Part shown: one piece after another, positions 1-6,989 of the stretch
Layout: every line of letters begins with the position of its first letter
How positions within the stretch are numbered: position 1 is the stretch's first letter
NCBI GenBank assembly: GCA_021818645.1
Contig: JAKATS010000001.1
Location: forward strand, 1-11,113
Source of the DNA: Acidobacteriota bacterium
GTDB lineage: Bacteria > Acidobacteriota > Terriglobia > Terriglobales > SCQP01
Reading direction: 5' to 3'
Length of the DNA: 11,113 nt
Notes under the pieces: model-generated
Told to the model about the DNA's origin: nothing
The model's input: only the letters and a program-made list of their open reading frames with translations
The model's database searches: none
Made by a program: the position numbers and the translations under genes

Positions 1-571
1 ATTCCAGTTCGGAACAAGCAAAGATTAACCGCGCTCGGGCTAAAGTATCGTGCTCCCAAAGGCGCAACCGGCGCAATTCATGGCGAGCGTAGTAGCGGCG
101 CCAATACCGGCGTTCGATCGTCAGGTAACGCTCCAGAATTTTATATTCAATGTTATGAGAATTCATGATAAGCGGCGGAATGCGTGCCGGTAATGACGCG
201 GCCATATACGGGGTCTCACACCAGATCGCATCAAAGCTTTCCCGGTCCAGCCAGGCCTGTATATGGGCGCTGAATAGGGATGACTGAAACCGGCGCACCG
301 CGTAGGCTTGGTCGGTTCGCCATGCCCTCCAGCGCTGGCCCCAGCTGCCGCCGCTCAGCCGCGCGGCCGGTAAGCTCATGACTTCCCAGCTCCGGCACCA
401 TGCCCGCATCTGCTCGTGATCTGATTCGGATAGCTTCTCCGATCCGCCCGCCGCCAGCAGTACGATTTCATGGCCGGACGCCTGCAGGGCCATCAGCATG
501 GCCGCGGTACGCTGCCGCAGACCATTCTCTGCAGGTGCCGGTAGTTGTAACGCCAGAAATAGAATTCGCAT
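1..571 (-). CDS. Glycosyltransferase family 4, N-terminal part (cut by window edge)
   Basis: The first 190 residues of a GT4-type retaining glycosyltransferase are present; the C-terminal nucleotide-sugar half lies outside. The ATG at 571 opens with MRILFLALQLP, a typical first beta strand of a GT-B acceptor domain, followed by a Gly/Arg loop (NGLRQR, 16-21). NSHNIEY (137-143), then ERYL, RRYYARHE and LRLWEHDTLARA, and FACSELE at the cut, form the pattern I associate with GT4 enzymes of EPS loci, including those next to XrtA regions. It starts 20 bases after the methyltransferase stop, with only a weak ribosome site. It presumably adds a sugar to the lipid-linked glycan at the cytoplasmic face. 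The family is clear; donor and acceptor cannot be told, because the EX7E motif is not in view. Confidence 0.88.
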   Translation of the reverse strand, partial: MRILFLALQLPAPAENGLRQRTAAMLMALQASGHEIVLLAAGGSEKLSESDHEQMRAWCRSWEVMSLPAARLSGGSWGQRWRAWRTDQAYAVRRFQSSLFSAHIQAWLDRESFDAIWCETPYMAASLPARIPPLIMNSHNIEYKILERYLTIERRYWRRYYARHELRRLRLWEHDTLARARLIFACSELE

Positions 572-591
572 ATTTCGATTTAAACTTTCTG

Positions 592-1590
592 TCAGGCGGC
601 CGCGGGCTCCGGAGCTTCAGCTTCCTGGCGGTTTGCGTTCCCCCTCTGGCGGGCCTGATTCAGCACGGCGCGCACGCATACCTGATAACCCAGCAAGGCT
701 TCTGGCGCGGGTTGCGCTTCCCACCCCGTACCGCCCATGCGTAGCAGCAGATCGAGAGTGCTCCAGGCTGCGTGCAGCCCCCATTTGCCAAAACCGATTT
801 GCTGAGCCTGTCGCCAGGCCCAAGTCTCGTCATAGCGCTGGGCCTGTGTCTGCCGCCGGCCGGCCCGCAATAACCGCAGCGGCAGCTCATGCCCCAGGGC
901 ATAAAGAGTTCGCATCCAGAACCGCGGACGTAGAATTTGAATTTCGCTGCGCAGACCGGATTGCCGCAGTAATGCCTCGAATTCGCTGCGCCGCTCGAAC
1001 CATGTGACACCATCTCCTCGAGGCGGCGCCTGGTTGGGGAAACTCAGAAAAAGTTCACCCCGTAACACCGCTGCCAGATTGCGCAAGGCCTGTCCCGGAT
1101 CCCGGACATATTCAAATACATCCAGTGCATAGATCCAATCAAAGCCCCAGTTTTCCTGCGCCCGTCCCTGTGCCCGCCAGCGCGCCTGCCATCTTTCACT
1201 CCAGCCGGGACGGGAAAGATCATCGGTTACAAAGTCCACATTCGTGCGGTGCGCCAGTTGACGCCGCAAAAATTCGGTTGCCGGGGCGCTGCATTCGACC
1301 AGGGTCAGGCGGCCCAGCCAGGGCGCCAGCCAATGCGCTGCAATGCCGCTGCCTGGCCCTATTTCCAACCCTTCCAACTCGCGTCCCCGGGCCAGCCTGG
1401 AACCCGCAAACTGATGCAGCATGCGTTCACGCCAGGGAAAATCATGCCAGGGAGCGGATTGCCAATCCCGCCAACTCCACGGGGCCGGCCCGGGAATGTC
1501 TGCCCGGCATCGTAGGGACCGCCGGCGCGGCCCTACGCCCGGGTCAATACCAGATAGCGGCGATAATTTTCGACTAAAGCCCGTTCCCAC
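592..1590 (-). CDS. Class I SAM-dependent methyltransferase (start uncertain)
   Basis: A Rossmann-fold methyltransferase: motif I is LEIGPGSG (residues 75-82 from the chosen start), followed by LTLVECS as the acidic end of strand 2 and by FDWIYALDVFEYVRDP as the motif IV region. It probably methylates a sugar hydroxyl or carboxyl of the polymer. The start is the problem. After the upstream gene's stop at 1533 the frame has no ATG, GTG or TTG until ATG 1422, which would put motif I only about 20 residues in and lose a protein-like, Trp-rich segment (WSWRDWQ to FPWRER). I chose GTG at 1590, with AGGAG ten bases upstream and a 58-base overlap, giving 332 aa; ATG 1422 would give 276 aa. A hairpin at 1503-1543 lies inside the uncertain part. 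The open frame continues to 2070 within the upstream gene, which I treat as chance. Function certain, start not. Confidence 0.82.
   Translation of the reverse strand: MGTGFSRKLSPLSGIDPGVGPRRRSLRCRADIPGPAPWSWRDWQSAPWHDFPWRERMLHQFAGSRLARGRELEGLEIGPGSGIAAHWLAPWLGRLTLVECSAPATEFLRRQLAHRTNVDFVTDDLSRPGWSERWQARWRAQGRAQENWGFDWIYALDVFEYVRDPGQALRNLAAVLRGELFLSFPNQAPPRGDGVTWFERRSEFEALLRQSGLRSEIQILRPRFWMRTLYALGHELPLRLLRAGRRQTQAQRYDETWAWRQAQQIGFGKWGLHAAWSTLDLLLRMGGTGWEAQPAPEALLGYQVCVRAVLNQARQRGNANRQEAEAPEPAAA
1503..1543 (-). repeat. Imperfect palindrome / RNA hairpin at gene junction
   Basis: CGTAGGG (1511-1517) is the exact inverse complement of CCCTACG (1531-1537). Inside, CCGC (1519-1522) pairs with GCGG (1527-1530) around a CGGC loop. 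Outside, CCCGG (1503-1507) pairs with CCGGG (1539-1543) after a small asymmetric bulge. This makes up to 16 pairs over 41 bases. The TAG stop of the nucleotidyltransferase gene (1533-1535) is in one arm, and the methyltransferase has no ordinary start just after it. No T-run follows in the transcribed direction, so it is not an intrinsic terminator. It could be a dispersed palindromic (REP-like) unit or a translational control structure. Confidence 0.6.
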
Positions 1591-2660
1591 TCCGCGTTTT
1601 CTCCTATCTCCGTCAGCCGTGGCATGGGCAGCCAGGGCGCTGTCTGGTTTCCATACAGCCAATCGTTGAGTCCTCGATAAACCCAATATCGCGGGGTCGT
1701 CTGGCGGCCTTGCCAGCAGCGCATCCAGCCCCCCAGCCTCAGCCCATTGCAGGCATGTAAATATTGAAACCAACCGCGCGCCCTCAATCGCCAGGGAAGC
1801 CTTGTGCTCCAGGACGCCAGCATACTTGGATGGAAACTGCCGGCCGGCAAGTCCATTAAGTGATCCATTTCCCAGGACCAAAGTTGTTTTGTATCGGGAA
1901 TCGCATGCCGTTCCCAGATTCGGGCTTCCATTTCGGTGAGGTCGCATTCCCCCAGTTTGCAGCTCAGCGCGCGATCTGCGCGCTCGGCCCACAACTGCCA
2001 ATCCCGGGACGCCCGGGCTGCCCAATTGCGCAGCGCTTGCTGGCGTTCCCGGTAACTGGGCGCGTAACACTCAGCAAATACCAGAAGCGAGGTCGCCATA
2101 TCGGCATACAGCTTGCAGAGCGCATATCGCAGCCCCATAGGCTCGGCTTTATGGACTTTGACCTCCATCCACTCCAGCAGGCGATGTGCGAGTAAACGCC
2201 ATGCATCTTCCCGGGATACCGGTATAGCGGGAATGAATTCCAGCACCTTGGCATCGCCGGTTAATACCCGACCGCGGGTGCGCAGTTCATAGCTGAAAAT
2301 TTGGCCGCCCAGGCCTTTTAAATATCGTGCCGTAGCTGGCTGGATTTCTGTCTTGGCAACCAGGCCACAATTCCGCAGTTGTGTTTCAATCTCCCGGCAT
2401 AATTGCATCGGGTTGGAGGGTAAAGGCCGGTGGCAAATGGCGATAAACTCCGCATCTCCTGATAGCCGCCGTAGACCATCCGGTTGTTGCTGCCAAAGTG
2501 TTTCTCTGCGCACCAGGCTGCCAGTGGCAATTAATGCCCGCAGGCGCCCACGCCAGGCTGCTTCACAAACCCGCACCACCGCGGCTTCGACTTCTTGATC
2601 GCAGCCGCGTGCTTGCTCATAGGAGAGGCGGGATGAAGCCGGCTTGGTCAGGGCGCTCAT
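1533..2660 (-). CDS. Nucleotidyltransferase-fold protein, function unknown
   Basis: 375 aa. The N-terminal domain has the pol-beta/MNT nucleotidyltransferase signature: ALIATGSL with the G47-S48 loop, then D69-A-E71 in GDAEFIAI as the metal-binding DxE pair, and E105 (KTEIQ) as a possible third carboxylate. A later ELRTRGRVLTGD (125-136) resembles the G-x-L-x-G stretch of AadA/ANT-like nucleotidyltransferases. From about 150 on it is helical, with YALCKLYADMATSLLVF and YAPSYRER, like the helical C-terminal domains of that superfamily. It is Trp-rich (19 by my count). No signal peptide or membrane segment, so cytoplasmic. It begins nine bases after the GT4 stop with no clear ribosome site, suggesting coupling. 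The substrate is not known: candidates are a sugar, a lipid-linked intermediate or a partner protein. Fold fairly sure, role open. Confidence 0.75.
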   Translation of the reverse strand: MSALTKPASSRLSYEQARGCDQEVEAAVVRVCEAAWRGRLRALIATGSLVRRETLWQQQPDGLRRLSGDAEFIAICHRPLPSNPMQLCREIETQLRNCGLVAKTEIQPATARYLKGLGGQIFSYELRTRGRVLTGDAKVLEFIPAIPVSREDAWRLLAHRLLEWMEVKVHKAEPMGLRYALCKLYADMATSLLVFAECYAPSYRERQQALRNWAARASRDWQLWAERADRALSCKLGECDLTEMEARIWERHAIPDTKQLWSWEMDHLMDLPAGSFHPSMLASWSTRLPWRLRARGWFQYLHACNGLRLGGWMRCWQGRQTTPRYWVYRGLNDWLYGNQTAPWLPMPRLTEIGENAEWERALVENYRRYLVLTRA

Positions 2661-2669
2661 CGTTAGACG

Positions 2670-3836
2670 CTATTCGGCGGTTTGCCCCTGCGCACGCATT
2701 TTTTCCCAGGTGCGCTGTCCCCGGGGCACCAGTGCTTGCACATAGATTTGTTCGGTTTGCTGAATCTGCCGGGTCAAAGAATAACTTTGTTCCACCCATT
2801 GGCGCCCTTGCCGGCCCAATCGCTGGGCCATCCCGGGGTCCGTGAGCATGGCGTGCAAAATCTCCGCCAATTTAGCGCTGTCCCCCGCCGGAAATAAGCG
2901 CCCGGTTTGCCCGTCCCGAATAATCTCGGGAACACCGTCCACTTGACTCGCGACCACCGGGCGCGCCATCGCCAGCGCTTCGAGTAAGACCAGGGGCAGG
3001 CCTTCGTACCAGGACGGTAAGGCAACCACACTGGCAGCAGCCAGCCAGCGTTCGATTTTCAGCTGTCGCCCCAGCCATTTCGCCTCCAGCCCCAGGTCCC
3101 GGGCGCGTGCCTCGAGAGACGGGCGCAAGCTGCCTTCCCCGGCAAACAATAACCGCAGACGTGGCCAGCGTGGCTTGATTTTTGCCGCGGCTTCCAGCAG
3201 AACCGCATGCCCTTTCTGGGCTTCGATTCGTCCGGGAAGCAAGATGACCGGATCACTCACGCTCCAGCCCCATTCCCGCGGCCACTCGGGCGCCGGCTGC
3301 GGATGAAAACGATTCAAATCACAGCCATTGGCAATCACCTGGATTTTATGGGCGGAAAGGCCTTTGTCCCGTTGTAGATACTCACCATTGGCGTGACTGA
3401 CGGCGATCAGGACATCCACCCCACGGGCTTGCCAGCGATCCCAGCCATAATGACGTTTCCATCCTTGCCTCCAGCTTTCCCGCAGATGTGGAGTTTCCAC
3501 CACCAGCGCCGCCTGCGCCCAGCGTGCCGCCGGCGCCGCCCGCCAACTGGCGTGGGCCAGATGCGAATGCACCACTTGAATCCTGTTGCTCCGCAGCCAA
3601 GTGGCCAACCGCAGCATCTCCCACCCGTTTCGAATGCCCGCCGGTGACCATCCGCGCCAGACCACATCCTGAGGCAGACGATGCCGCCACTCCGCTTCGA
3701 GTTGGGGCCGGGCAACCAGATAAAGTTGAAAGCGTTCGCGATCAAGGTGTTGGAGCAACCCCAATAGATGTTCTTCCGCTCCGCCCCAGGCACAAGCGGT
3801 TGAAATCTGCGCTACTTTGATGCGCTGGCCTGGCAT
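2670..3836 (-). CDS. Glycosyltransferase family 4
   Basis: A full-length 388-aa GT-B retaining glycosyltransferase. The N-terminal acceptor domain opens with KVAQISTACAWGGAEEHL, with the GGAE loop at 18-21. The donor domain holds PGRIEAQKG (201-209), FAGEGSL (231-237), and the EX7E motif as E278 and E286 in SWYEGLPLVLLEALA, followed by RPVVASQVDGVPEII, all standard GT4 landmarks. There is no membrane segment; such enzymes act on the inner face of the membrane. I chose the ATG at 3836 because GGGAGG lies just upstream and the protein then starts directly at the first strand; an ATG at 3872 would add 12 residues. The gene overlaps the preceding phosphodiesterase by 25 bases. Donor sugar and linkage cannot be read from the sequence. 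Confidence 0.93.
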   Translation of the reverse strand: MPGQRIKVAQISTACAWGGAEEHLLGLLQHLDRERFQLYLVARPQLEAEWRHRLPQDVVWRGWSPAGIRNGWEMLRLATWLRSNRIQVVHSHLAHASWRAAPAARWAQAALVVETPHLRESWRQGWKRHYGWDRWQARGVDVLIAVSHANGEYLQRDKGLSAHKIQVIANGCDLNRFHPQPAPEWPREWGWSVSDPVILLPGRIEAQKGHAVLLEAAAKIKPRWPRLRLLFAGEGSLRPSLEARARDLGLEAKWLGRQLKIERWLAAASVVALPSWYEGLPLVLLEALAMARPVVASQVDGVPEIIRDGQTGRLFPAGDSAKLAEILHAMLTDPGMAQRLGRQGRQWVEQSYSLTRQIQQTEQIYVQALVPRGQRTWEKMRAQGQTAE

Positions 3837-4972
3837 AGCCCCTCCCGAACCGATAATCCCGATTGCCGGCATAATTCCTGATATACCTCGATCAGGTTGC
3901 GCGGCAGTGCGCTCGGTTCCCTTCGACTCAGCCAGACGGCATGGGAATCGGGATCATCGGGATGATACCCATGCATTCCTTCGGGCCGCCAGTCACCATG
4001 AAACAAGGTGTCGCGCAGCATCCAACCCGCATCTGCCAGCCAGATCAGTTCTCCATAACGCTGATCGGCAAAATCCACACCTTCCTGTTGCAATGCAGAT
4101 GCGGACAGGACCTGACCATGCGGCCACGCAGCAATCGCCTGAAGCAATCCCTGGCGCGCCTCCGGACGGAAAATCCAGAATCGGGCCATGGTGGAATCAA
4201 ACACACATAAATAATCCCGGCCCGGCTGGAATGGCTTCGGAATCGCGGCCGTGACTTCGCCCTGCACCGGCGCCATACCATGATCGGAGATTACGGTGAT
4301 GTCCGTGCCGGTTCCGGCCGCGGCCAGAAGATGTTTGATATCATCTTCCAGATTTCTTATGGCTGTCGCGACGGCCTGAGGCTGCCGGCGCACAAAATGC
4401 AAGGTATGATCGAGTTCGCATAGATATACGAAGAGAAATTCCTTGCGCCCGTATCGCAACTCTGTGATTGCCTGAGCCACCAACTGCTGGTCCCGTCCCT
4501 GTTGATATGAATAAATTTGCCAGCCCATCCCGGCCCGCTTCAGCCGCTGGAAAAGCCAGGATTCCTGTTCCATTCCCTCCAGGCTGAATAAATACCGGGG
4601 TTCGGCCCAGGCCATGCGGGATAGCCAGCGTGGGCTGATGACACAATCAAAACCCGGTCCTGCGTGCAGCCAATGTCTTCCCGCCCACTGCGCAAGCTTG
4701 CGGCCGAGCCGGTGATTCACCCATGCATCGGGACATTTCTCCAGTCCGCGCCAGCTTCGGAACGGGGATTGGGCGGGGTCGTAATAGAGTAGATTCCAAC
4801 GCCCATGCTGTGCCGGCCAGAGTCCGGTCAATAGAGTCGGAATCGCACCGGAGCTGAAGCCCAGTACCGTACGCACCGGCCCGCGAAACGGCAACTCCGC
4901 CTTCAGAAAGCCATGCCTCTGGCATAATTCCCATCCCAGGGCATCAATCAGGATTACCAATTGCCGGCGCAT
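3812..4972 (-). CDS. Alkaline-phosphatase-superfamily phosphodiesterase/hydrolase
   Basis: 386 aa, similar to type I phosphodiesterase/nucleotide pyrophosphatase enzymes. The di-metal site looks complete: D10 in VILIDALG; S40 as the likely nucleophile, nine residues before the Thr of LLTG in GFSSGAIPTLLTG; D188 and H192 in ELDHTLH; D230-H231 in VISDHGM; H334 in GMHGYHPDD. GLWPAQHG after the nucleophile is also typical of the superfamily. No signal peptide is present (the protein opens directly with the first strand), so it should be cytoplasmic. That is unusual for an NPP-type hydrolase but fits a role on nucleotide-sugar or lipid-linked precursors. It overlaps the deacetylase gene by 19 bases. 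Possible roles are hydrolysis of a phosphodiester, transfer of a phospho-substituent, or recycling of a by-product; the sequence does not decide between them. Confidence 0.88.
   Translation of the reverse strand: MRRQLVILIDALGWELCQRHGFLKAELPFRGPVRTVLGFSSGAIPTLLTGLWPAQHGRWNLLYYDPAQSPFRSWRGLEKCPDAWVNHRLGRKLAQWAGRHWLHAGPGFDCVISPRWLSRMAWAEPRYLFSLEGMEQESWLFQRLKRAGMGWQIYSYQQGRDQQLVAQAITELRYGRKEFLFVYLCELDHTLHFVRRQPQAVATAIRNLEDDIKHLLAAAGTGTDITVISDHGMAPVQGEVTAAIPKPFQPGRDYLCVFDSTMARFWIFRPEARQGLLQAIAAWPHGQVLSASALQQEGVDFADQRYGELIWLADAGWMLRDTLFHGDWRPEGMHGYHPDDPDSHAVWLSRREPSALPRNLIEVYQELCRQSGLSVREGLCQASASK
3841..3846 (-). promoter_or_regulatory. Strong ribosome binding site of the GT4 gene
   Basis: The transcribed strand reads GGGAGGGGCT directly before ATG 3836. 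It lies within the coding end of the upstream phosphodiesterase gene and decides this start over the ATG at 3872, which has only AGGA four bases ahead. Confidence 0.6.
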
Positions 4973-5853
4973 GCGCCTTGTCTCCAGGATCGCCAGATAT
5001 GCATTCCCCGCCCGCGCACATACTCCTGGACACGCAGCCGCCCACCCTGAACCAGTTGCACCACCTGCTGGGTCCGCATATTCCGACGTATCCCGTAGCG
5101 TGGAATTAAGAATGCGCCAGACATGGCTGGCGTCGGCCGTGAGATCGCCAACCCGTGATAACCGTATTGTTCAACAGTTTCCAGAAGTAAACTGTGCCAG
5201 GCGCCAAAAGGCGCGGCGAAAAAGACGATCTTCTCGCCCAGGTAATCTTCCAGTCGGTGTTTCGAGGCCAGGATTTGAAACTCTAATTGGGTGCGCAACA
5301 GCCGGGTCAAGGCCACGTGATCGACCCCATGTGAGCCGATTTCAAAACCCGCCGCGGCGAGCTCGCGCACCTGGCTCCAAGCTAAGTACCCAGGTTTTCC
5401 AAGCTGGCTGGCATTGACAAAAAAAGTTGCCCGCCAGCCTAAATCCGAAAGCCATTGCGCGGCCTGAAAGTCGCTATCGCTGCCATCATCAAAACTGAGA
5501 GCAAAACACAACTGGCCGGGCTGAGGCTTGTGCGGGCCGGCCAGGCCCCAAAGCGTGCGTAAGCTGCGGGCGCCAGCGCCACGATGCGCTAATTCCTGCC
5601 AATGGCGCCGCGCCTGGACCCAGGAAACTTCGTAGCGCTGGCGCGCCGGTCCGGGGGTCAGCCGGTGATACAGCAGTACCACACATCGCCGGCATGGCAC
5701 CGGCTTGATCTCAGAGACAGCACTTTTCACGCGGAATCCTCGATGCCTCACTCCTGTTTGCAGATTGAAAACAACCCGTCCATTTTCCTTCGCAATGGTC
5801 TCGCTGGAATATAAAACCGGCTGCTCTGCTTGAACCTGCCGAGGCGTATTCAT
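4954..5853 (-). CDS. Polysaccharide deacetylase (NodB-type, CE4)
   Basis: 299 aa with a NodB homology domain. Motif 1 is LSFDDGSDSD with D122-D123; motif 2 is SHGVDHVAL with H175 and H179, completing the Asp-His-His zinc triad; motif 3 is FFAAPFG (211-217), lacking the Arg of the classical RxPxG form but like the AxPxG form of some deacetylases. VVLLYHRLTPG (58-68) opens the domain, as in PgaB/IcaB-like proteins. It probably removes N-acetyl groups from an amino sugar in the glycan or its precursor. No signal peptide is seen: about 50 polar residues precede the domain, so a cytoplasmic location is implied unless the start is wrong. I chose the ATG at 5853 because it overlaps the GT2 stop as ATGA; an in-frame ATG at 5979 would lie 130 bases inside GT2. 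Confidence 0.9.
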   Translation of the reverse strand: MNTPRQVQAEQPVLYSSETIAKENGRVVFNLQTGVRHRGFRVKSAVSEIKPVPCRRCVVLLYHRLTPGPARQRYEVSWVQARRHWQELAHRGAGARSLRTLWGLAGPHKPQPGQLCFALSFDDGSDSDFQAAQWLSDLGWRATFFVNASQLGKPGYLAWSQVRELAAAGFEIGSHGVDHVALTRLLRTQLEFQILASKHRLEDYLGEKIVFFAAPFGAWHSLLLETVEQYGYHGLAISRPTPAMSGAFLIPRYGIRRNMRTQQVVQLVQGGRLRVQEYVRGRGMHIWRSWRQGACAGNW

Positions 5854-6989
5854 CGCGCTTGTTCCCAGATACCCCGCCGGTCCGACGCCTGCGTGCGCCA
5901 TGCTCCCCGTACCAGTGCGCAGTTCATGGCCCAGATATATGCCAGCCCTCCGCGGCCTGCAGGGAAGCATGCTGCGCATATGAGTGCGCCGGCCAGTCCT
6001 GCTATCTCCGCTTCGGCCAGCCCCCGGAACGCATGTTGAGTTAATAGGGCCAGATGGGATGTCAATAAGATCAGACCCAGTCCCGGGGTAAGCCAGCGCA
6101 GAATTTTATGTGACACCAGAGCCCAGCGCGTTCGCCCGCTCAGGGGCAGCCCCCATAATCCCGCTAACGCCCGCCACCCCCCTTGTGAAAGCCTCTGCCG
6201 TCGGCTGGATTCGCTCGCCAGGCTGCTCGCAGCTTCATCCCAGGCAATGGCTTCGGGATCATACACCACCCGATATCCGGCAGCGCCAATACGCAGGGGA
6301 ATTTCCAGGTCTTCAACCAGGGTATGTACAGGCAGAACGGGGAATATGCTCCGGCGCACCGCCAATAAGGCGCCGCTCGCTGTCACGCTGATCCCCACCC
6401 GGGCTTCCAGCCACCGCAGTGCCGATTCCCACTGCCAATATATGCGTTCCAGCAGCGGCGCGCCCGGCGGCGACATGAACTGGACCGCTCCACATACCGC
6501 CCCCACACACGCTTGGCTGAAATGCCGGGCCAGATGGCGCAGCACCTCCGGCGCCAGCCGCGTTCCTGCATCGGTAAGGACCAGAATCTCGCCCCTCGCG
6601 CGCGCCCGGGCCGTGGCCTGGGCCGCCGCCTTGCCCTGCCGGGACTGAAGCATAATTTCCAGACCCGGATGACCGGTTAAATCCGCCGCCGTCTGATCAG
6701 TACATCCATCCAGCACATAGATCACCTCCCAGTCTGGGTAATCAACTTGCCGCAAGGATTCCAGTTGCGCCTGTAAACGTCCGGCTTCATTATGCGCCGC
6801 GATACAAACGGTTATGGGAGGCCAGGTGGAAGGCGCGGTACAGCGGCGATCTGCGCGCTCTAGCATATACGCGCGATCCCGCTTGACCTGCTCGAAACTG
6901 GCCCAGATCCAGACCAGAACGGGATACCCCAGCCAGGTATAAATCAAGCCCGCGAGGCTTATCCAGAAGACAATTTCCGGTATCTTCAA
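5850..6989 (-). CDS. Membrane-bound glycosyltransferase family 2
   Basis: 379 aa, GT-A fold with membrane anchors. A hydrophobic helix at 6-31 is followed by ITVCIAAHNEAGRL (59-72), YVLDGCTD with D94, LTDAGTRL with D140 (DAG in place of DxD), GALLAVRRS (206-214), and LVEDLEIPLRI with E226-D227 as the catalytic acid region. RRQRLSQGG (263-271) stands where processive family members have QxxRW. Two or three further hydrophobic segments (about 298-317, 327-343, 346-362) end the protein. It most likely adds a sugar to the undecaprenyl-linked chain at the membrane. The start is TTG (6989), overlapping the previous stop as TTGA; GAGG lies six bases upstream, and the next in-frame Met would cut off the first membrane helix. 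Whether it is processive is uncertain. Confidence 0.92.
   Translation of the reverse strand: MKIPEIVFWISLAGLIYTWLGYPVLVWIWASFEQVKRDRAYMLERADRRCTAPSTWPPITVCIAAHNEAGRLQAQLESLRQVDYPDWEVIYVLDGCTDQTAADLTGHPGLEIMLQSRQGKAAAQATARARARGEILVLTDAGTRLAPEVLRHLARHFSQACVGAVCGAVQFMSPPGAPLLERIYWQWESALRWLEARVGISVTASGALLAVRRSIFPVLPVHTLVEDLEIPLRIGAAGYRVVYDPEAIAWDEAASSLASESSRRQRLSQGGWRALAGLWGLPLSGRTRWALVSHKILRWLTPGLGLILLTSHLALLTQHAFRGLAEAEIAGLAGALICAACFPAGRGGLAYIWAMNCALVRGAWRTQASDRRGIWEQAR

Noticed and set aside
1503..1543. Intrinsic terminator at the 1503-1543 hairpin
   Set aside because: No T-run follows the stem on the transcribed strand and transcription must continue into the methyltransferase and GT4 genes.
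1125..1577. Plus-strand open frame over the methyltransferase
   Set aside because: Antisense shadow of the motif I region; Pro/Ala/Arg-rich, no ribosome site of note.
1591..2070. Upstream extension of the methyltransferase frame (open for 492 codons in all)
   Set aside because: It runs antiparallel to nothing but lies wholly inside the nucleotidyltransferase gene in another frame; the residues are low-complexity and show no family match, while the nucleotidyltransferase frame has clear motifs.
5854..5979. Longer start for the deacetylase (ATG 5979)
   Set aside because: It would overlap GT2 by 130 bases; ATG 5853 forms a typical ATGA overlap.
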